A stretch of 42,943 nt of DNA from Acidimicrobiaceae bacterium. Lineage in GTDB: Bacteria > Actinomycetota > Acidimicrobiia > Acidimicrobiales > Bog-793. Position numbers and translations under genes: made by a program. The stretch lies in the NCBI GenBank assembly GCA_003140595.1, contig PLKG01000123.1, positions 1 through 42,943 of the forward strand. The letters are read 5' to 3'. This document shows, one piece after another, positions 8,488 through 17,023 of the stretch. Numbering within the stretch: position 1 is the first letter of the stretch; the number at the start of each line of letters is the position of its first letter. The notes below the pieces were generated by a model. That model saw only the letters and a program-made list of their open reading frames with translations. It did not search any database and was not told where the DNA came from.

Positions 8488-9330
8488 TCAGCCGGCTATG
8501 CCCTCTGCGATGAGTGAGCGGACGAGCGGAAGGTCGTCGGGGTGCGTGAGCCCGATGCAACGGCTGTTGGACGGCACGACCCTGAAACGTGCCCGTCCTC
8601 CGGAAACGATCTGACCGACGACGTCGGGCAGGAGCAGCTCTGGTGGCTTGCCTTCGTCGTGGGGTGCCGTTTCGGGATCGAAGGCGTCGAGAGCACTGTC
8701 GAGCTCGTCGAGGATCGACTCCGCGAAGCCCCACAGGTTCATGCTCACCTGCTCGTCACCGCTCAGGCGCTGCAATCGGCCTGCATCGGGGCCTGCGATA
8801 GGAGATCCATCGAATGCGCCGTCGGAGAGGCGCTGCATGCGTTGCTCGACGATACGTGCCAGAAACCCGTCCTTGTCTGTCTCACAGAGCCCTCTGGTAA
8901 CCGGGCTGTCGGTGAGGACCGTATCGCGGAGGTGGTAGCCGACGAGCAAGTGGTCGCCTGGGGTGCCGTCGCGAAGCTGATCCGCGAGCGTCACCAGCGC
9001 CGCCGCGCCGTAGAGGTCGTCGGCGTTGGCGACGCCAAACGGTCCGTCGATAAAGGGCCGTGCCGACTCCACCGCCTGGGCGGTGCCGGCGATCGCCCCC
9101 TGGACGACCGGCACCACCGGGAACTCGGCCGGCCAGAATGACCCGATGTGGTCCATCAGCTCGTTCTGGATCTCCTCTCGCACGATCAGGATGACGCCGT
9201 CGAAACCGGCGGCGACCGTGTCGCGGCCGGTGAAGTCCATGAGGGCCTCGCCGTGCTGCCCGACTGGAGCAAGTTGTTTCAGTCCCCCGAAACGGCGACC
9301 GTGACCGGCTGCGAGCAATACGAGCTGCAT
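8488..9330 (-). CDS. NTP_transferase-type nucleotidyltransferase
   Basis: A 280-aa GT-A-like nucleotidyltransferase. The N-terminus MQLVLLAAGHGRRFGGLKQL has the glycine-rich nucleotide-binding loop and a Lys; VANADDLYGAAAL near residue 100 is the metal-binding Asp region. After about residue 130 the usual sugar-nucleotide signatures are not obvious. It resembles stand-alone NTP_transferase proteins of unknown sugar or choline-phosphate substrate. The stop lies 8 bp upstream of the CDF start, so the two are probably cotranscribed from the promoter region near 9331, which is divergent from the NifU-like gene. Confidence 0.8.
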   Translation of the reverse strand: MQLVLLAAGHGRRFGGLKQLAPVGQHGEALMDFTGRDTVAAGFDGVILIVREEIQNELMDHIGSFWPAEFPVVPVVQGAIAGTAQAVESARPFIDGPFGVANADDLYGAAALVTLADQLRDGTPGDHLLVGYHLRDTVLTDSPVTRGLCETDKDGFLARIVEQRMQRLSDGAFDGSPIAGPDAGRLQRLSGDEQVSMNLWGFAESILDELDSALDAFDPETAPHDEGKPPELLLPDVVGQIVSGGRARFRVVPSNSRCIGLTHPDDLPLVRSLIAEGIAG

Positions 9331-9391
9331 GGCTGAAGCCTACGACCTCTTATCATCGGTGTGGGTAAGGCTGATCCAGGCAGCGCAGACG

Positions 9392-9400
9392 AAAGGAGGT
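9392..9400 (+). promoter_or_regulatory. Strong Shine-Dalgarno for the NifU-like gene
   Basis: AAAGGAGGT, a near-perfect anti-16S match, lies 6 nt before the ATG at 9407. This decides the start against the in-frame upstream start at 9329. Confidence 0.85.
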
Positions 9401-9406
9401 CGGTCG

Positions 9407-9829
9407 ATGCACGAAGACGCAACTAGGCCGGCGACCCCGGATGCGCCCGCGAACGAGGCGTCCCCGGTCGCGGTCAACGTCGGGATGTCGACTGGCTCCC
9501 AACGCGAGCCGATCGGCGCAGCTGAGCGCAACCAGCGCAAAGAGGCTCTCGATGATCTGGTCGAGCTCATGCGTCCTGCCGTCCAAGCCGACGGTGGCGA
9601 CATCGCGATCGTCGGGGTCGACTACGACACCGGTGTCGTGGAGGTGCAGCTCCAAGGTGCCTGCGGGTCGTGCGCCATCTCCGCAGTGACGCTGCAGGGA
9701 GGCGTCGAGCGCCTATTGAAAGAGCGCCTGCCGTGGGTGACCGAGGTCACAGGTGGCGTGGACGAATCCATGGATCCGTTCGAGAGCGCCTCCATGGGCC
9801 GCGGAGGCTATGTCCCGCGCTGGGAGTGA
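9407..9829 (+). CDS. NifU C-terminal domain protein (Fe-S scaffold/carrier type)
   Basis: A 140-aa protein. Residues 1-45 are polar and variable; residues 50-115 form the NifU C-terminal domain with LMRPAVQADGGDIAIVGVD and the CxxC pair in GACGSCAISAVTLQGGVE, which binds or passes Fe-S clusters. The C-terminal tail DPFESASMGRGGYVPRWE is unassigned. It stands alone: divergent from the nucleotidyltransferase and convergent with the aldo/keto reductase, whose stop codon is 2 bp away. A role in Fe-S delivery follows from the family; the client is unknown. Confidence 0.9.
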   Translation: MHEDATRPATPDAPANEASPVAVNVGMSTGSQREPIGAAERNQRKEALDDLVELMRPAVQADGGDIAIVGVDYDTGVVEVQLQGACGSCAISAVTLQGGVERLLKERLPWVTEVTGGVDESMDPFESASMGRGGYVPRWE

Positions 9830-9831
9830 TT

Positions 9832-10881
9832 TCAGCCGGCAGCGCGTGAGTCCGCAGGCCGGCGACGCCGCCAGGCCTGAGTCAGTGCCTCGATCTGCCA
9901 GCCGGCATCGGCTTGATTGAGTGTGGTCCCGGGCGGGACGATCTCGTCCAAACGGTCGAGCGTGGCGTCGTCCAAGGTGACCTCGCAACCGGCGATCAGA
10001 TCCTGAAGCTGGTCCATCGTCCTCGGTCCGATAATGGCGGCCGTCACAGCCGGGTGGGACACGACAAAGGCAAGGGCGAGGTGCGTGAGCGATACCCCGG
10101 CGTCGGCGGCCACGGTTTCGAGTTGGTCGACCAGGTCGAGCTTGTGCTGGTTCGCCGGCAGGCTGGGATCGAAGCGCTGCGGAATTCGCGAGGCCCGCCC
10201 GGAGGCCATGTCGATCTCCTTGCCGTGACGGTACTTGCCCGTCAGCCATCCGCCCGAAAGCGGGCTCCAGACGATGACCCCCATTCCGTAGCGCTCGCAG
10301 ACGGGGAGCACTCCCGCCTCGATCCCGCGGGCGAACAGCGAGTACGGGGGCTGCTCGCATCGGAAGCGTTCGAGGCCGCGCCGCTCAGCGGCCCAATGTG
10401 CCTCGACGATCAACTCCGCTGGGAAGGTCGAGCAACCGATCGCGCGAACCTTCCCCTCCCGGATCAGGTCCGTCAGCACCGAGAGGGTCTCCTCGATATC
10501 GGTTCGGGGATCCGGGCGGTGAATCTGGTAAAGGTCGATCCAGTCGGTGCCGAGGCGGCGCAAGCTCTGCTCGACCTCGTAGCGGATCCAGCGGCGTGAA
10601 TTGCCCGACGTGTTCTCGCCCGTCCCCATGTTTGCGTGGACCTTCGTGGCGAGAACGACCTCGTCACGACGGCCCTTGAGGGCCCTTCCGACGATCTCCT
10701 CCGACTCGCCGTGGGAGTACACGTCCGCGGTGTCGACGAAGTTGATGCCCGCGTCCAAGGCGGCGTGCACGATCCGTACTCCGTCTTCGTGGTCCTTGTT
10801 GCCCCATTCGCCGAGCATCATGGCGCCCAGGCAGTAGGCACTGACCTGGATGCCGGTTCCTCCAAGGGTTCGATAGCGCAT
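9832..10881 (-). CDS. Aldo/keto reductase
   Basis: NADPH-dependent carbonyl reductase of the AKR superfamily (349 aa), cytoplasmic TIM barrel. The start MRYRTLGGTGIQVSAYCLG at ATG 10881 is the usual AKR opening; an upstream in-frame ATG at 10932 would add 17 unlikely residues. The catalytic tetrad is visible: Asp and Tyr in DTADVYSHGESEE, Lys in VVLATKVHANMG, His in LYQIHRPDP. GRP motif VIWSPLSGGWLTGKY and the C-terminal VSHPAVTAAIIGPRTMDQL (cofactor site) follow. It belongs to the YajO/Tas-like AKR11-13 group by general appearance. Substrate unknown. Confidence 0.92.
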   Translation of the reverse strand: MRYRTLGGTGIQVSAYCLGAMMLGEWGNKDHEDGVRIVHAALDAGINFVDTADVYSHGESEEIVGRALKGRRDEVVLATKVHANMGTGENTSGNSRRWIRYEVEQSLRRLGTDWIDLYQIHRPDPRTDIEETLSVLTDLIREGKVRAIGCSTFPAELIVEAHWAAERRGLERFRCEQPPYSLFARGIEAGVLPVCERYGMGVIVWSPLSGGWLTGKYRHGKEIDMASGRASRIPQRFDPSLPANQHKLDLVDQLETVAADAGVSLTHLALAFVVSHPAVTAAIIGPRTMDQLQDLIAGCEVTLDDATLDRLDEIVPPGTTLNQADAGWQIEALTQAWRRRRPADSRAAG

Positions 10882-11318
10882 GAAGGCCACGTTAGGGCTT
10901 GGAGGAGTGCCCGATGCGGCAGATTGGGCCATTCGATCGGATCACCCCGCGGCGTCCGAACCGCAGCGGTCATCGTCGCGGCCGCACGCTACGCCAAGGT
11001 CCTGGGCTGGGCCGGGCCCAACCTCGCATCCAACCAGGTCGTCATCTACGCGCCCAATGGCGGCCAGAGCCACGGATCGTGGGATCTGCCTCAGGGCAGG
11101 CTGCGATCCATGGCCAAGACCGTGGATGCCATCGGGTCAGCGTCCGGTGCTCAGCGCCTGCTGCATCTCGAGACGGCGCGCGCCTCGCTCAATCACGCCG
11201 CTCCGGACGCGACTGGTCGGGACAGATATGACGGCACCCCGTCGCAGCTGGGTGCATTCGGGATCACGGCCCCGGAGATCGACCTTGATGCCGGACTTCC
11301 CCTTGCGAGCCAAATTGC
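10882..11318. other. 437-bp region with only a weak possible small ORF
   Basis: No recognisable gene lies between the aldo/keto reductase start and the GNAT stop. One plus-strand frame is open through here and looks more protein-like than the others (it reads GWAGPNLASNQVVIYAPNGG, then an ATG at 11110 starting MAKTVDAIGSASGAQRLLHL, stop at 11322, 70 aa). There is no convincing ribosome binding site and no family match. It may be a decayed gene or a small unknown gene. Confidence 0.25.
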
Positions 11319-12242
11319 CTAGTGGACGGCCCGTTCGGTATCTAGGTGCGGACCACCCGGTTGCACCGCGTAGTAGTCCTCGGTGCCCGTGACGTCAAAG
11401 CCGCAGGTCAGGTAGAGATGTAGGGCGCTGTCGTTGTTGCACGACACCTCGAGGCCTATCTGTGCCATGCCTTCGGCGCGGAGCTCCCGGGCGAGGCTCG
11501 ACAGCACCTGTCGGCCGATCCCGCGGCCCTGGAACTCCGGCAGGATCGCAAAGCCGTAGATCCCGGCCGCTTCCGCGCTCCGGTCGACCCGGACAGTTCC
11601 GACAGGCTCGTTGGAGTAGTCGACGACAAGTGTTCCGGGGAACCGCCTGGCGAGGGTCTCGAGCTCGCCGGCCTCGAGCTCGGCGGGGAAGTTGAACGCC
11701 TGCGCCAGGCACGAGACGACGAACTGCCCATCCGCGAGCTCGGCGGGACGGACGGTGATGACCGGATCGGCGACGATTCCGGCAGGCTCGCGCCTAAGCG
11801 TCATCCTGTGCTCGGAATGTTCGATCGTGCCACCGACGGATCGGGCGAAGCCGGAGCCGGCATCGTAGAGGCGGTCCACGACCAAAAGGGCCTTCCTCAC
11901 GCAGCGGCTCGCCAATTCGGCAGTTGCTGCCTCGAACAATCGTGTGAAGACACCCTGTCGGCGCGCCGAGGGATGGACCATGCCGCAGAGTTCGGCCTGG
12001 TCCGCGCGATATCCGTAGATGCCGAGGAAGCCGACCAGGCCGTGTTCGCCGATCCAGAGGAAGTCGTTCTTCTGCTCGGGAGGTCTCGACTCGAGGACAC
12101 CCCACTCGAGCTTGAGTCGTCCACCATCTACAGCGACGCAGGCGGTCGCGAGCCCTTCGATGGCATGGAGGTCCTCCGGCGTGAGCCCTGGTTCTGAGCG
12201 GAGGCGGCCGGGCGGTTGGTTCGTCTTGCTCAGTGGGTTCAC
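11319..12242 (-). CDS. Tandem-domain GNAT acetyltransferase
   Basis: A 307-aa protein with two GNAT folds, an arrangement also seen in mycothiol synthase MshD. Domain 1 (about residues 25-150) has a weak acetyl-CoA loop ARRQGVFTRLFEAA; domain 2 (about 160-297) has the full loop LPEFQGRGIGRQVLSSLA, followed by SCNNDSALHLYLTCGF. An MshA homologue elsewhere in the window makes mycothiol biosynthesis plausible, but the sequence does not look diagnostic for MshD. I would call it a tandem GNAT of unknown acceptor. It lies 75 bp downstream of the NRAMP-like gene on the same strand and could be read through from it. Confidence 0.85.
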   Translation of the reverse strand: MNPLSKTNQPPGRLRSEPGLTPEDLHAIEGLATACVAVDGGRLKLEWGVLESRPPEQKNDFLWIGEHGLVGFLGIYGYRADQAELCGMVHPSARRQGVFTRLFEAATAELASRCVRKALLVVDRLYDAGSGFARSVGGTIEHSEHRMTLRREPAGIVADPVITVRPAELADGQFVVSCLAQAFNFPAELEAGELETLARRFPGTLVVDYSNEPVGTVRVDRSAEAAGIYGFAILPEFQGRGIGRQVLSSLARELRAEGMAQIGLEVSCNNDSALHLYLTCGFDVTGTEDYYAVQPGGPHLDTERAVH

Positions 12243-12317
12243 CGCGCACCACAGGCTGGAGGCTTGATCACTTCGGGAGGATACCCCCGACCGTTCGTCC
12301 TGGTGCCGACAGGAGTA

Positions 12318-13994
12318 TCAGTGACCGGTTCCGATCTGCACAGCCTTCACGACGAGGAGGAGCACCGCCAGGACCAGGTACAGGCTGAGGACCCGCATTG
12401 ACCAGTTGCGTCCGCGGGACCAAACCGGTCGAGCGAGGAGGGCAAGCGGAGGCATCCTCCAGGTCTCACGCCGCACTTTGGTCTCGCGTGCAGCGGCCGC
12501 AATGAGTTGGACGGCGAGGCGGCGTTTGGCGCGCTGGTGAGGAAGGAGCGCCCACGAGCCCACGCCGAGGAACCCGGCCACGATGATCGCTCCAAGGACC
12601 AGGGCGAGCTTGGTGACTTCCAGGTTCCGGAACACGGTGGTCGTCATCAAGATGAGCGACAGCGCCAGCAGCACGGAGACGACCAACCCTGCCAATGCGT
12701 TCAGCCATGGGCGGTTGACCCACGGCCCGAGAACCTCCTTGTCGTTGCAGAGCAAGAGGAGGAAGACTGTCGCGCTCGGCAGGAGAATTCCCGCCAGCGC
12801 CTGAACCGCGGTCGTGATCAGCCCCAACGGCGCGCGGGGGATCAGGACGATGCCCGCAGCGCAGATCACTAGCGCGGAGAAGAGGATGTAGAACTGCTTC
12901 GCGTCCGCGAAGCTGCGGTGAAGCGAATGCCGCATCCCGAAAATGTCGCCGAAGGCATATGAAGTCGAAAGTGTGACAGCGGCAGCTCCGATGATCGAGG
13001 CGTTGAGCAGCACGAGCGCGAAGAGCGCTCCCGTTCCGTGTCCGACTGTGTGGTCGAGTCCACTAGCTACGCCTGCTGCGTTGGTGAAGTGGCGTGCGAG
13101 CCCGGTGCCCCGGAACGCAAAGGCGGCTGTTACCACGAGCGCGCTGGCCGCGATCACCACGACGATCGAACCAAGGAAGGTGTCTGCCCGTTCATAGTTG
13201 ATCCAGCGTGGTGTGATCCGCTTGTCGACGATGTTGGACTGCTGGAAGAACAGTTGCCAGGGAGCGACCGTCGTTCCGACGATCGCGATTATCAAGAGCA
13301 CCGCGGTCGAGGTCATCCCTCCCTGGGCACCGGGGACGAGAAAGCCGCGCACGATCGGGGCAGCGTGGGGGTGGACCAGGATCACGAGCGGGATGGCGAG
13401 GAAGTTCACCGCAACGAAGATGAACATGAAACGCTCCCAGCTGCGGAAGCTGCCGGTCGAGGTTATGGCGATCAACCCGAGCGCGGCGATAGGGACCGAG
13501 ATGTCAGGAGATATGCCGAAGTAGCCGAGGGCAAGGCTCACACCGATGAACTCGGTGACGATCGTGAGGAAGTTCAGGACAAACAAGTCGCCGACCGAGA
13601 AGGCTGCCCAGAACTTCCCGAAGCGCTCCTTGATCAGCCGGGCGTGGCCGACGCCTGTCACCGCCCCCAGCCGCACGACCATCTCCTGGTTGACGATCAG
13701 GACCGGGATGAGCAGAGGCAAGGTCCACAGCAGAGTGAGGCCGTAGTTCTGACCGGCCTGGGCATAGGTCGCGACGCCCCCGGCGTCGTTGTCGCCCACC
13801 ATCACGATCAGGCCGGGGCCGACGATGGCGAGCAGTGTGAGGAGCTTCTTGCCCCACGAGCGCCGAGCCGCGAGGTCGTGCTCGCGGATGGTGCCGAAGG
13901 CTCCCTGGATGTCGCCCACGTGCGCGCTGTCGAGAGCTGCCGAAGAGTGCTCCTCGGGCCCCTTCTCGTCGCCAGGTTGCAGGTTCTTGGCCAT
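12318..13994 (-). CDS. NRAMP-family divalent metal transporter, atypical (NRMT-like) binding site
   Basis: Multi-helix membrane transporter, 558 aa from ATG 13994 (MAKNLQPGDEKG), preceded by a GAGAGG stretch. TM1 reads GPGLIVMVGDNDAGGVATYA; canonical NRAMP TM1 has DPGN, so the Asp is kept but Pro becomes Ala and Asn becomes Gly. TM6 reads IVGTTVAPWQLFFQQSNIVDK; the canonical AxxMPHxxxLHS has lost its Met (Ala here) and His (Trp here). That Met favours soft metals (Mn, Fe) over Mg and Ca in true NRAMPs, and its loss is expected in the Nramp-related magnesium transporter (NRMT) branch. The upstream neighbour on the same strand is an MgtE sensor-domain protein, which also points to Mg. Specificity remains inference. 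The N-terminal 45 residues are polar and cytosolic. Confidence 0.88.
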   Translation of the reverse strand: MAKNLQPGDEKGPEEHSSAALDSAHVGDIQGAFGTIREHDLAARRSWGKKLLTLLAIVGPGLIVMVGDNDAGGVATYAQAGQNYGLTLLWTLPLLIPVLIVNQEMVVRLGAVTGVGHARLIKERFGKFWAAFSVGDLFVLNFLTIVTEFIGVSLALGYFGISPDISVPIAALGLIAITSTGSFRSWERFMFIFVAVNFLAIPLVILVHPHAAPIVRGFLVPGAQGGMTSTAVLLIIAIVGTTVAPWQLFFQQSNIVDKRITPRWINYERADTFLGSIVVVIAASALVVTAAFAFRGTGLARHFTNAAGVASGLDHTVGHGTGALFALVLLNASIIGAAAVTLSTSYAFGDIFGMRHSLHRSFADAKQFYILFSALVICAAGIVLIPRAPLGLITTAVQALAGILLPSATVFLLLLCNDKEVLGPWVNRPWLNALAGLVVSVLLALSLILMTTTVFRNLEVTKLALVLGAIIVAGFLGVGSWALLPHQRAKRRLAVQLIAAAARETKVRRETWRMPPLALLARPVWSRGRNWSMRVLSLYLVLAVLLLVVKAVQIGTGH

Positions 13995-14355
13995 GGTGAC
14001 CTCTCGCGCCGCCGTGGGCGTCGTCGGTGTGCGTAGGCGTGGCTGATCGCGCACGCACACCTGAGGTCAGGAGGAGCTCAGCTTGGTGGTCGCTCCTGCT
14101 CAGAAGCAGCGTGCACGCGAAGTTGGTCGGATAACCAACCGTCGGTACTCAGGGGTGCTCCATTTCCTGGCCCATTGTCAGCCTGCTTTGAACGAGTGGT
14201 GCCGACGGGTACCGGCTTCACCCCGGCACGGCCGGGTGCACTCAGCTCACCGTTGCCGGGAAAGGCATGGCTGCTTGCAGCAGGATCTTACCCGCTCAGC
14301 TTCTTGGGCGACATCTGACCCATAGGCCCGACCGGCGATGTTGGACTCGGCCGAC
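13995..14355 (-). promoter_or_regulatory. Structured 361-bp spacer upstream of the NRAMP-like gene
   Basis: This gap between the MgtE-N/CBS gene and the NRAMP-like gene holds no ORF of note but several inverted repeats, read on the minus strand. One is a 6-bp stem at 14350-14367 whose loop contains the MgtE-like stop codon. Another is a CACCCGGC stem with one bulge at 14219-14238, and a third is the perfect 6-bp stem at 14122-14139. The density suggests a structured leader. I compared it by eye with the M-box, yybP-ykoY and ydaO consensus sequences; only a short GGGGTGAA resembles ydaO and the rest does not fit, so no riboswitch class is assigned. Confidence 0.35.
14122..14139 (-). other. Perfect hairpin in the NRAMP leader
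   Basis: GTTGGT and ACCAAC flank a 6-nt loop, about 130 nt upstream of the NRAMP-like ATG. It could be part of a regulatory leader or a regulator-binding inverted repeat. Confidence 0.35.
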
Positions 14356-15615
14356 TCACTCGTCGGCTGCGGTCATCCCGAAGTCCCGACGCCACCCGGT
14401 AGGCAGGAGGAGCTCCAGTACGTCGTCGACGGTGACGACGCCGATCATCCGGTGCTGATCGTCTATGACAGGAGCTGCCGCGAGGTTGAAGTCGGACATC
14501 TTCCGGACGATCGCGTGCAGGTCAGCGTCGGCCCTGACCGCAACCGGGTCGACGTCGGCAACTTCACCGATGCGCGCCGTCGGCGGGCTCTTCACCAGCC
14601 GGACGACCGACGCGGTGCCGGTGAGACGCCCGTCTTCGTCCATCGTGTAGATGATCGAGAGCGCTTCGGGCGCGACGGGGCTGCGGCGGATCTCCTCGAG
14701 AGCGTCGGAAACGACCGTGTCCCCGGGCAGGGCAAGGAATTCAGGGCTCATAAGGCCGCCAGCAGTCTCAGGGTTGTAGCTGAGCAGTGCCCGGACCTTC
14801 GTCTGGGTCGGCTGCGGAAGGGCTTCGAGCACAGAGAGCCTGCGGTCCTGGTCGAGATCGGCTATGAGGTCGGCGGCATCATCTGGTTCCATCGTCGCGA
14901 GCAGCCGACCCGCGTCCTTGTCAGTCCGGGTGCTCAGAAACTCGAGCTGGTGCTCGGTGTCGAGCTCCTCGAAGACGTCGGCCTCGAGCTCGAGGTCCTG
15001 GCCGACGGCGTTGATTATCTCCTCACCCTCCTCATGTGACGCGGCCTCGACGAGATCGGCGATCTGGGCGGGGTGCAGCCGGGCCAATTTGCGGTACGGG
15101 ATGCGGAGCATTGCCGTCGGCACGTGAGAGACGAACGGTTGGATGCTCTCCCAGTCCACGATTGCCTTGGCCGATATGCGTTGGGCGAGCATGCGCGGGA
15201 GCAACCTGCGGAGAACGGGCCGGCTCGTCGGGTCGACTCCGATGACCTCGAAGGTGCCATCGACCATGGCGATCTCGATCTCGTTCGCGCGGATGAGCCG
15301 GGCACCGACGATGTTGATCAGATGGCGTCCCGAGAGGTCCTTTGTCAGCAGGAGCTCGCCCGGCCTCCGCTCGAACCGGGCGAGGTTGAGCGTCTCGCCC
15401 TGGAGTTGGACGCATCCGGGACTGACACTTCCGATCATTGAGATCGGCACGAACAGCTCCCGCCGTCCGATTCTCGCGACTATCCCGCTCACCGGAGGAT
15501 GTGCCTGATCGCCTTGGCGCGCGATGACGTCTTCGACGCGGCCCATCCGTTCCCCGTCGCTGCCCAACAGCGGGCTATGGACGATTCCGGAAAGGTGGAT
15601 GATGTCGGCGGCCAT
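14356..15615 (-). CDS. MgtE N-domain plus CBS-pair protein lacking a membrane pore
   Basis: A 419-aa soluble protein built like the cytosolic regulatory half of an MgtE Mg2+ channel. Residues about 5-125 hold two PRC-barrel-like repeats (LLGSDGERMGRVEDVIAR; TKDLSGRHLINIVGARLI). Residues about 165-290 are an MgtE_N helical domain (LHPAQIADLVEAA, MEPDDAADLIADL, YNPETAGGLMS), and about 290-405 a CBS pair (IYTMDEDGRLTG; FNLAAAPVIDDQHRMIGVVT). The protein ends after CBS at GMTAADE, with no transmembrane helices. In MgtE these domains sense Mg2+ and lock the pore. Here the next gene downstream is a multi-helix NRAMP-type carrier, so this may be its detached sensor. Start chosen at MAADIIHLSGIV; an ATG at 15642 adds nine residues. 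Confidence 0.85.
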   Translation of the reverse strand: MAADIIHLSGIVHSPLLGSDGERMGRVEDVIARQGDQAHPPVSGIVARIGRRELFVPISMIGSVSPGCVQLQGETLNLARFERRPGELLLTKDLSGRHLINIVGARLIRANEIEIAMVDGTFEVIGVDPTSRPVLRRLLPRMLAQRISAKAIVDWESIQPFVSHVPTAMLRIPYRKLARLHPAQIADLVEAASHEEGEEIINAVGQDLELEADVFEELDTEHQLEFLSTRTDKDAGRLLATMEPDDAADLIADLDQDRRLSVLEALPQPTQTKVRALLSYNPETAGGLMSPEFLALPGDTVVSDALEEIRRSPVAPEALSIIYTMDEDGRLTGTASVVRLVKSPPTARIGEVADVDPVAVRADADLHAIVRKMSDFNLAAAPVIDDQHRMIGVVTVDDVLELLLPTGWRRDFGMTAADE

Positions 15616-15763
15616 CAGAGCAAGGCCCAGCGCGATCGGCACACGGCGATCCGCACGGCTCCATAGTAGTGAAGACTCTGCCGGGCTGGGAAGGGTCTGG
15701 TTTGTGACCGCCGCGTCACGCTCGCTTTGCTTATCCGGTTCGTGCGGGGGAGGCTAGACGCTC

Positions 15764-17023
15764 ATGCCAGAGGCAGACCGGATTCGCCGGCTGCGCATCG
15801 CGTACCTCGTGTACAGGGGGAACCCGCGTTGTGGCGGCCAGGGTGTCTACACCCGCCACCTCACGCGCGAGCTTGCAGCGCTCGGCCACTCGGTGACTGT
15901 GTTCTCCGGCCCCCCCTATCCGGAGCTCTCCGAGTCGGTGGAGCTCGTAAAGGTGGCGAGCCTGGACCTTTACCGTGAACCGGACCCGTTTCGCGTTCCG
16001 AGACTTCGCGAGTTCACCTCCGCGGTTGACCTTCTCGAGTTCGCGCTGATGTGCACGGCGGGCTTCCCCGAGCCGCTGACGTTCAGCTTGAGGGCGCGCC
16101 GCCTGCTTGCCGGCCGGCTCGGGGATTTCGATCTCGTCCACGACAACCAGTCCCTCGGCTCTGGGATCGTCGGCATGATGAACGACGGCTGGCCGGTCCT
16201 CGCGACCATCCACCACCCCATCACCGTCGACCGTGAGCTGGACCTCGCCCACGCCGACAGGTGGCAACGGCGGTTGACCCTTAAGCGCTGGTATGGGTTC
16301 GTCCGGATGCAGGCACGCGTCGCCAGGCAGGTGCAAAGGATCGTGACCGTCTCGGAGTCGTCGCGGCGCGACATCGCGGAACAGCTCGGAGTCGATCTCG
16401 ACCGCCTGGCGGTCGTGCCCGTAGGGGTGGACGGCGCGGTCTTCCGACCCATGCCGTCGGTTCGGCGCGTGCCGGGCCGGATCATGACGACGGCGAGCGC
16501 CGACGTGCCGATGAAGGGGCTGATCCCGCTCTTGGAGGCGCTTGCGAAGCTCCGCACTGAGCGCTACGACGCCCATCTCGTGGTCGTCGGCCGCTTGAGA
16601 GAGGGAAGCACGATCCCTGCGGCGCTTGACCGCTTGGCTCTCACGGGCGCGGTCCGCTTCGTCTCCGGGCTCAGCGACCAGGCGATCGTCGATCTGTACG
16701 CCGAGGCCGAGATCGCCGTCGTGCCGTCGCTGTACGAGGGCTTTTCGTTGCCGGCGGTCGAGGCGATGGCTTGCGGCGTCCCGCTGATAGCCACGACCGG
16801 CGGGGCCTTGCCGGAGGTCACCGGGCCGAGCGGCGCCTCGGCGCTGCTCGTGGCTCCGAATGATCCGGGATCACTTGCCCAGGCCATGCTCACGGCCCTC
16901 GGCGATCCTGAGCTGCGCCAGCGCCTCGGGTCAGCCGGTCGCAAGCGCACCGCCGAGCGTTTCACCTGGCCGGTCACGGCTCGAGCCACGGCCGAGCAGT
17001 ACTTCGAGCTTCTGGCGTGCTGA
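15764..17023 (+). CDS. GT4-type glycosyltransferase
   Basis: Retaining GT-B glycosyltransferase, 419 aa, family GT4, cytoplasmic or membrane-associated. The N-terminal domain has RIAYLVYRGNPRCGGQGVYT (glycine-rich acceptor-side loop) and TIHHPITVDRELD; the interdomain segment is IVTVSESSRRDIAEQLGV...VVPVGVDGAVFRP. The C-terminal donor domain ends with the EX7E motif PSLYEGFSLPAVEAMACGVP. A GGGGGAGG stretch precedes the ATG by 10 nt. It is the first gene of a three-gene overlapping operon with a methyltransferase and an alpha/alpha-toroid protein. Donor and acceptor are unknown; the context suggests a lipid or terpenoid glycoconjugate at most. Confidence 0.9.
   Translation: MPEADRIRRLRIAYLVYRGNPRCGGQGVYTRHLTRELAALGHSVTVFSGPPYPELSESVELVKVASLDLYREPDPFRVPRLREFTSAVDLLEFALMCTAGFPEPLTFSLRARRLLAGRLGDFDLVHDNQSLGSGIVGMMNDGWPVLATIHHPITVDRELDLAHADRWQRRLTLKRWYGFVRMQARVARQVQRIVTVSESSRRDIAEQLGVDLDRLAVVPVGVDGAVFRPMPSVRRVPGRIMTTASADVPMKGLIPLLEALAKLRTERYDAHLVVVGRLREGSTIPAALDRLALTGAVRFVSGLSDQAIVDLYAEAEIAVVPSLYEGFSLPAVEAMACGVPLIATTGGALPEVTGPSGASALLVAPNDPGSLAQAMLTALGDPELRQRLGSAGRKRTAERFTWPVTARATAEQYFELLAC

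Noticed and set aside
13038-14036. 332-codon open frame on the plus strand
   Set aside because: It lies opposite the NRAMP-like gene, is full of Asp, Arg and His repeats, and lacks any motif.
14200-14300. Possible M-box, yybP-ykoY or ydaO riboswitch upstream of the NRAMP-like gene
   Set aside because: Only a short GGGGTGAA matches ydaO by eye. The flanking conserved blocks of each class are missing, so only an unassigned structured leader is reported.
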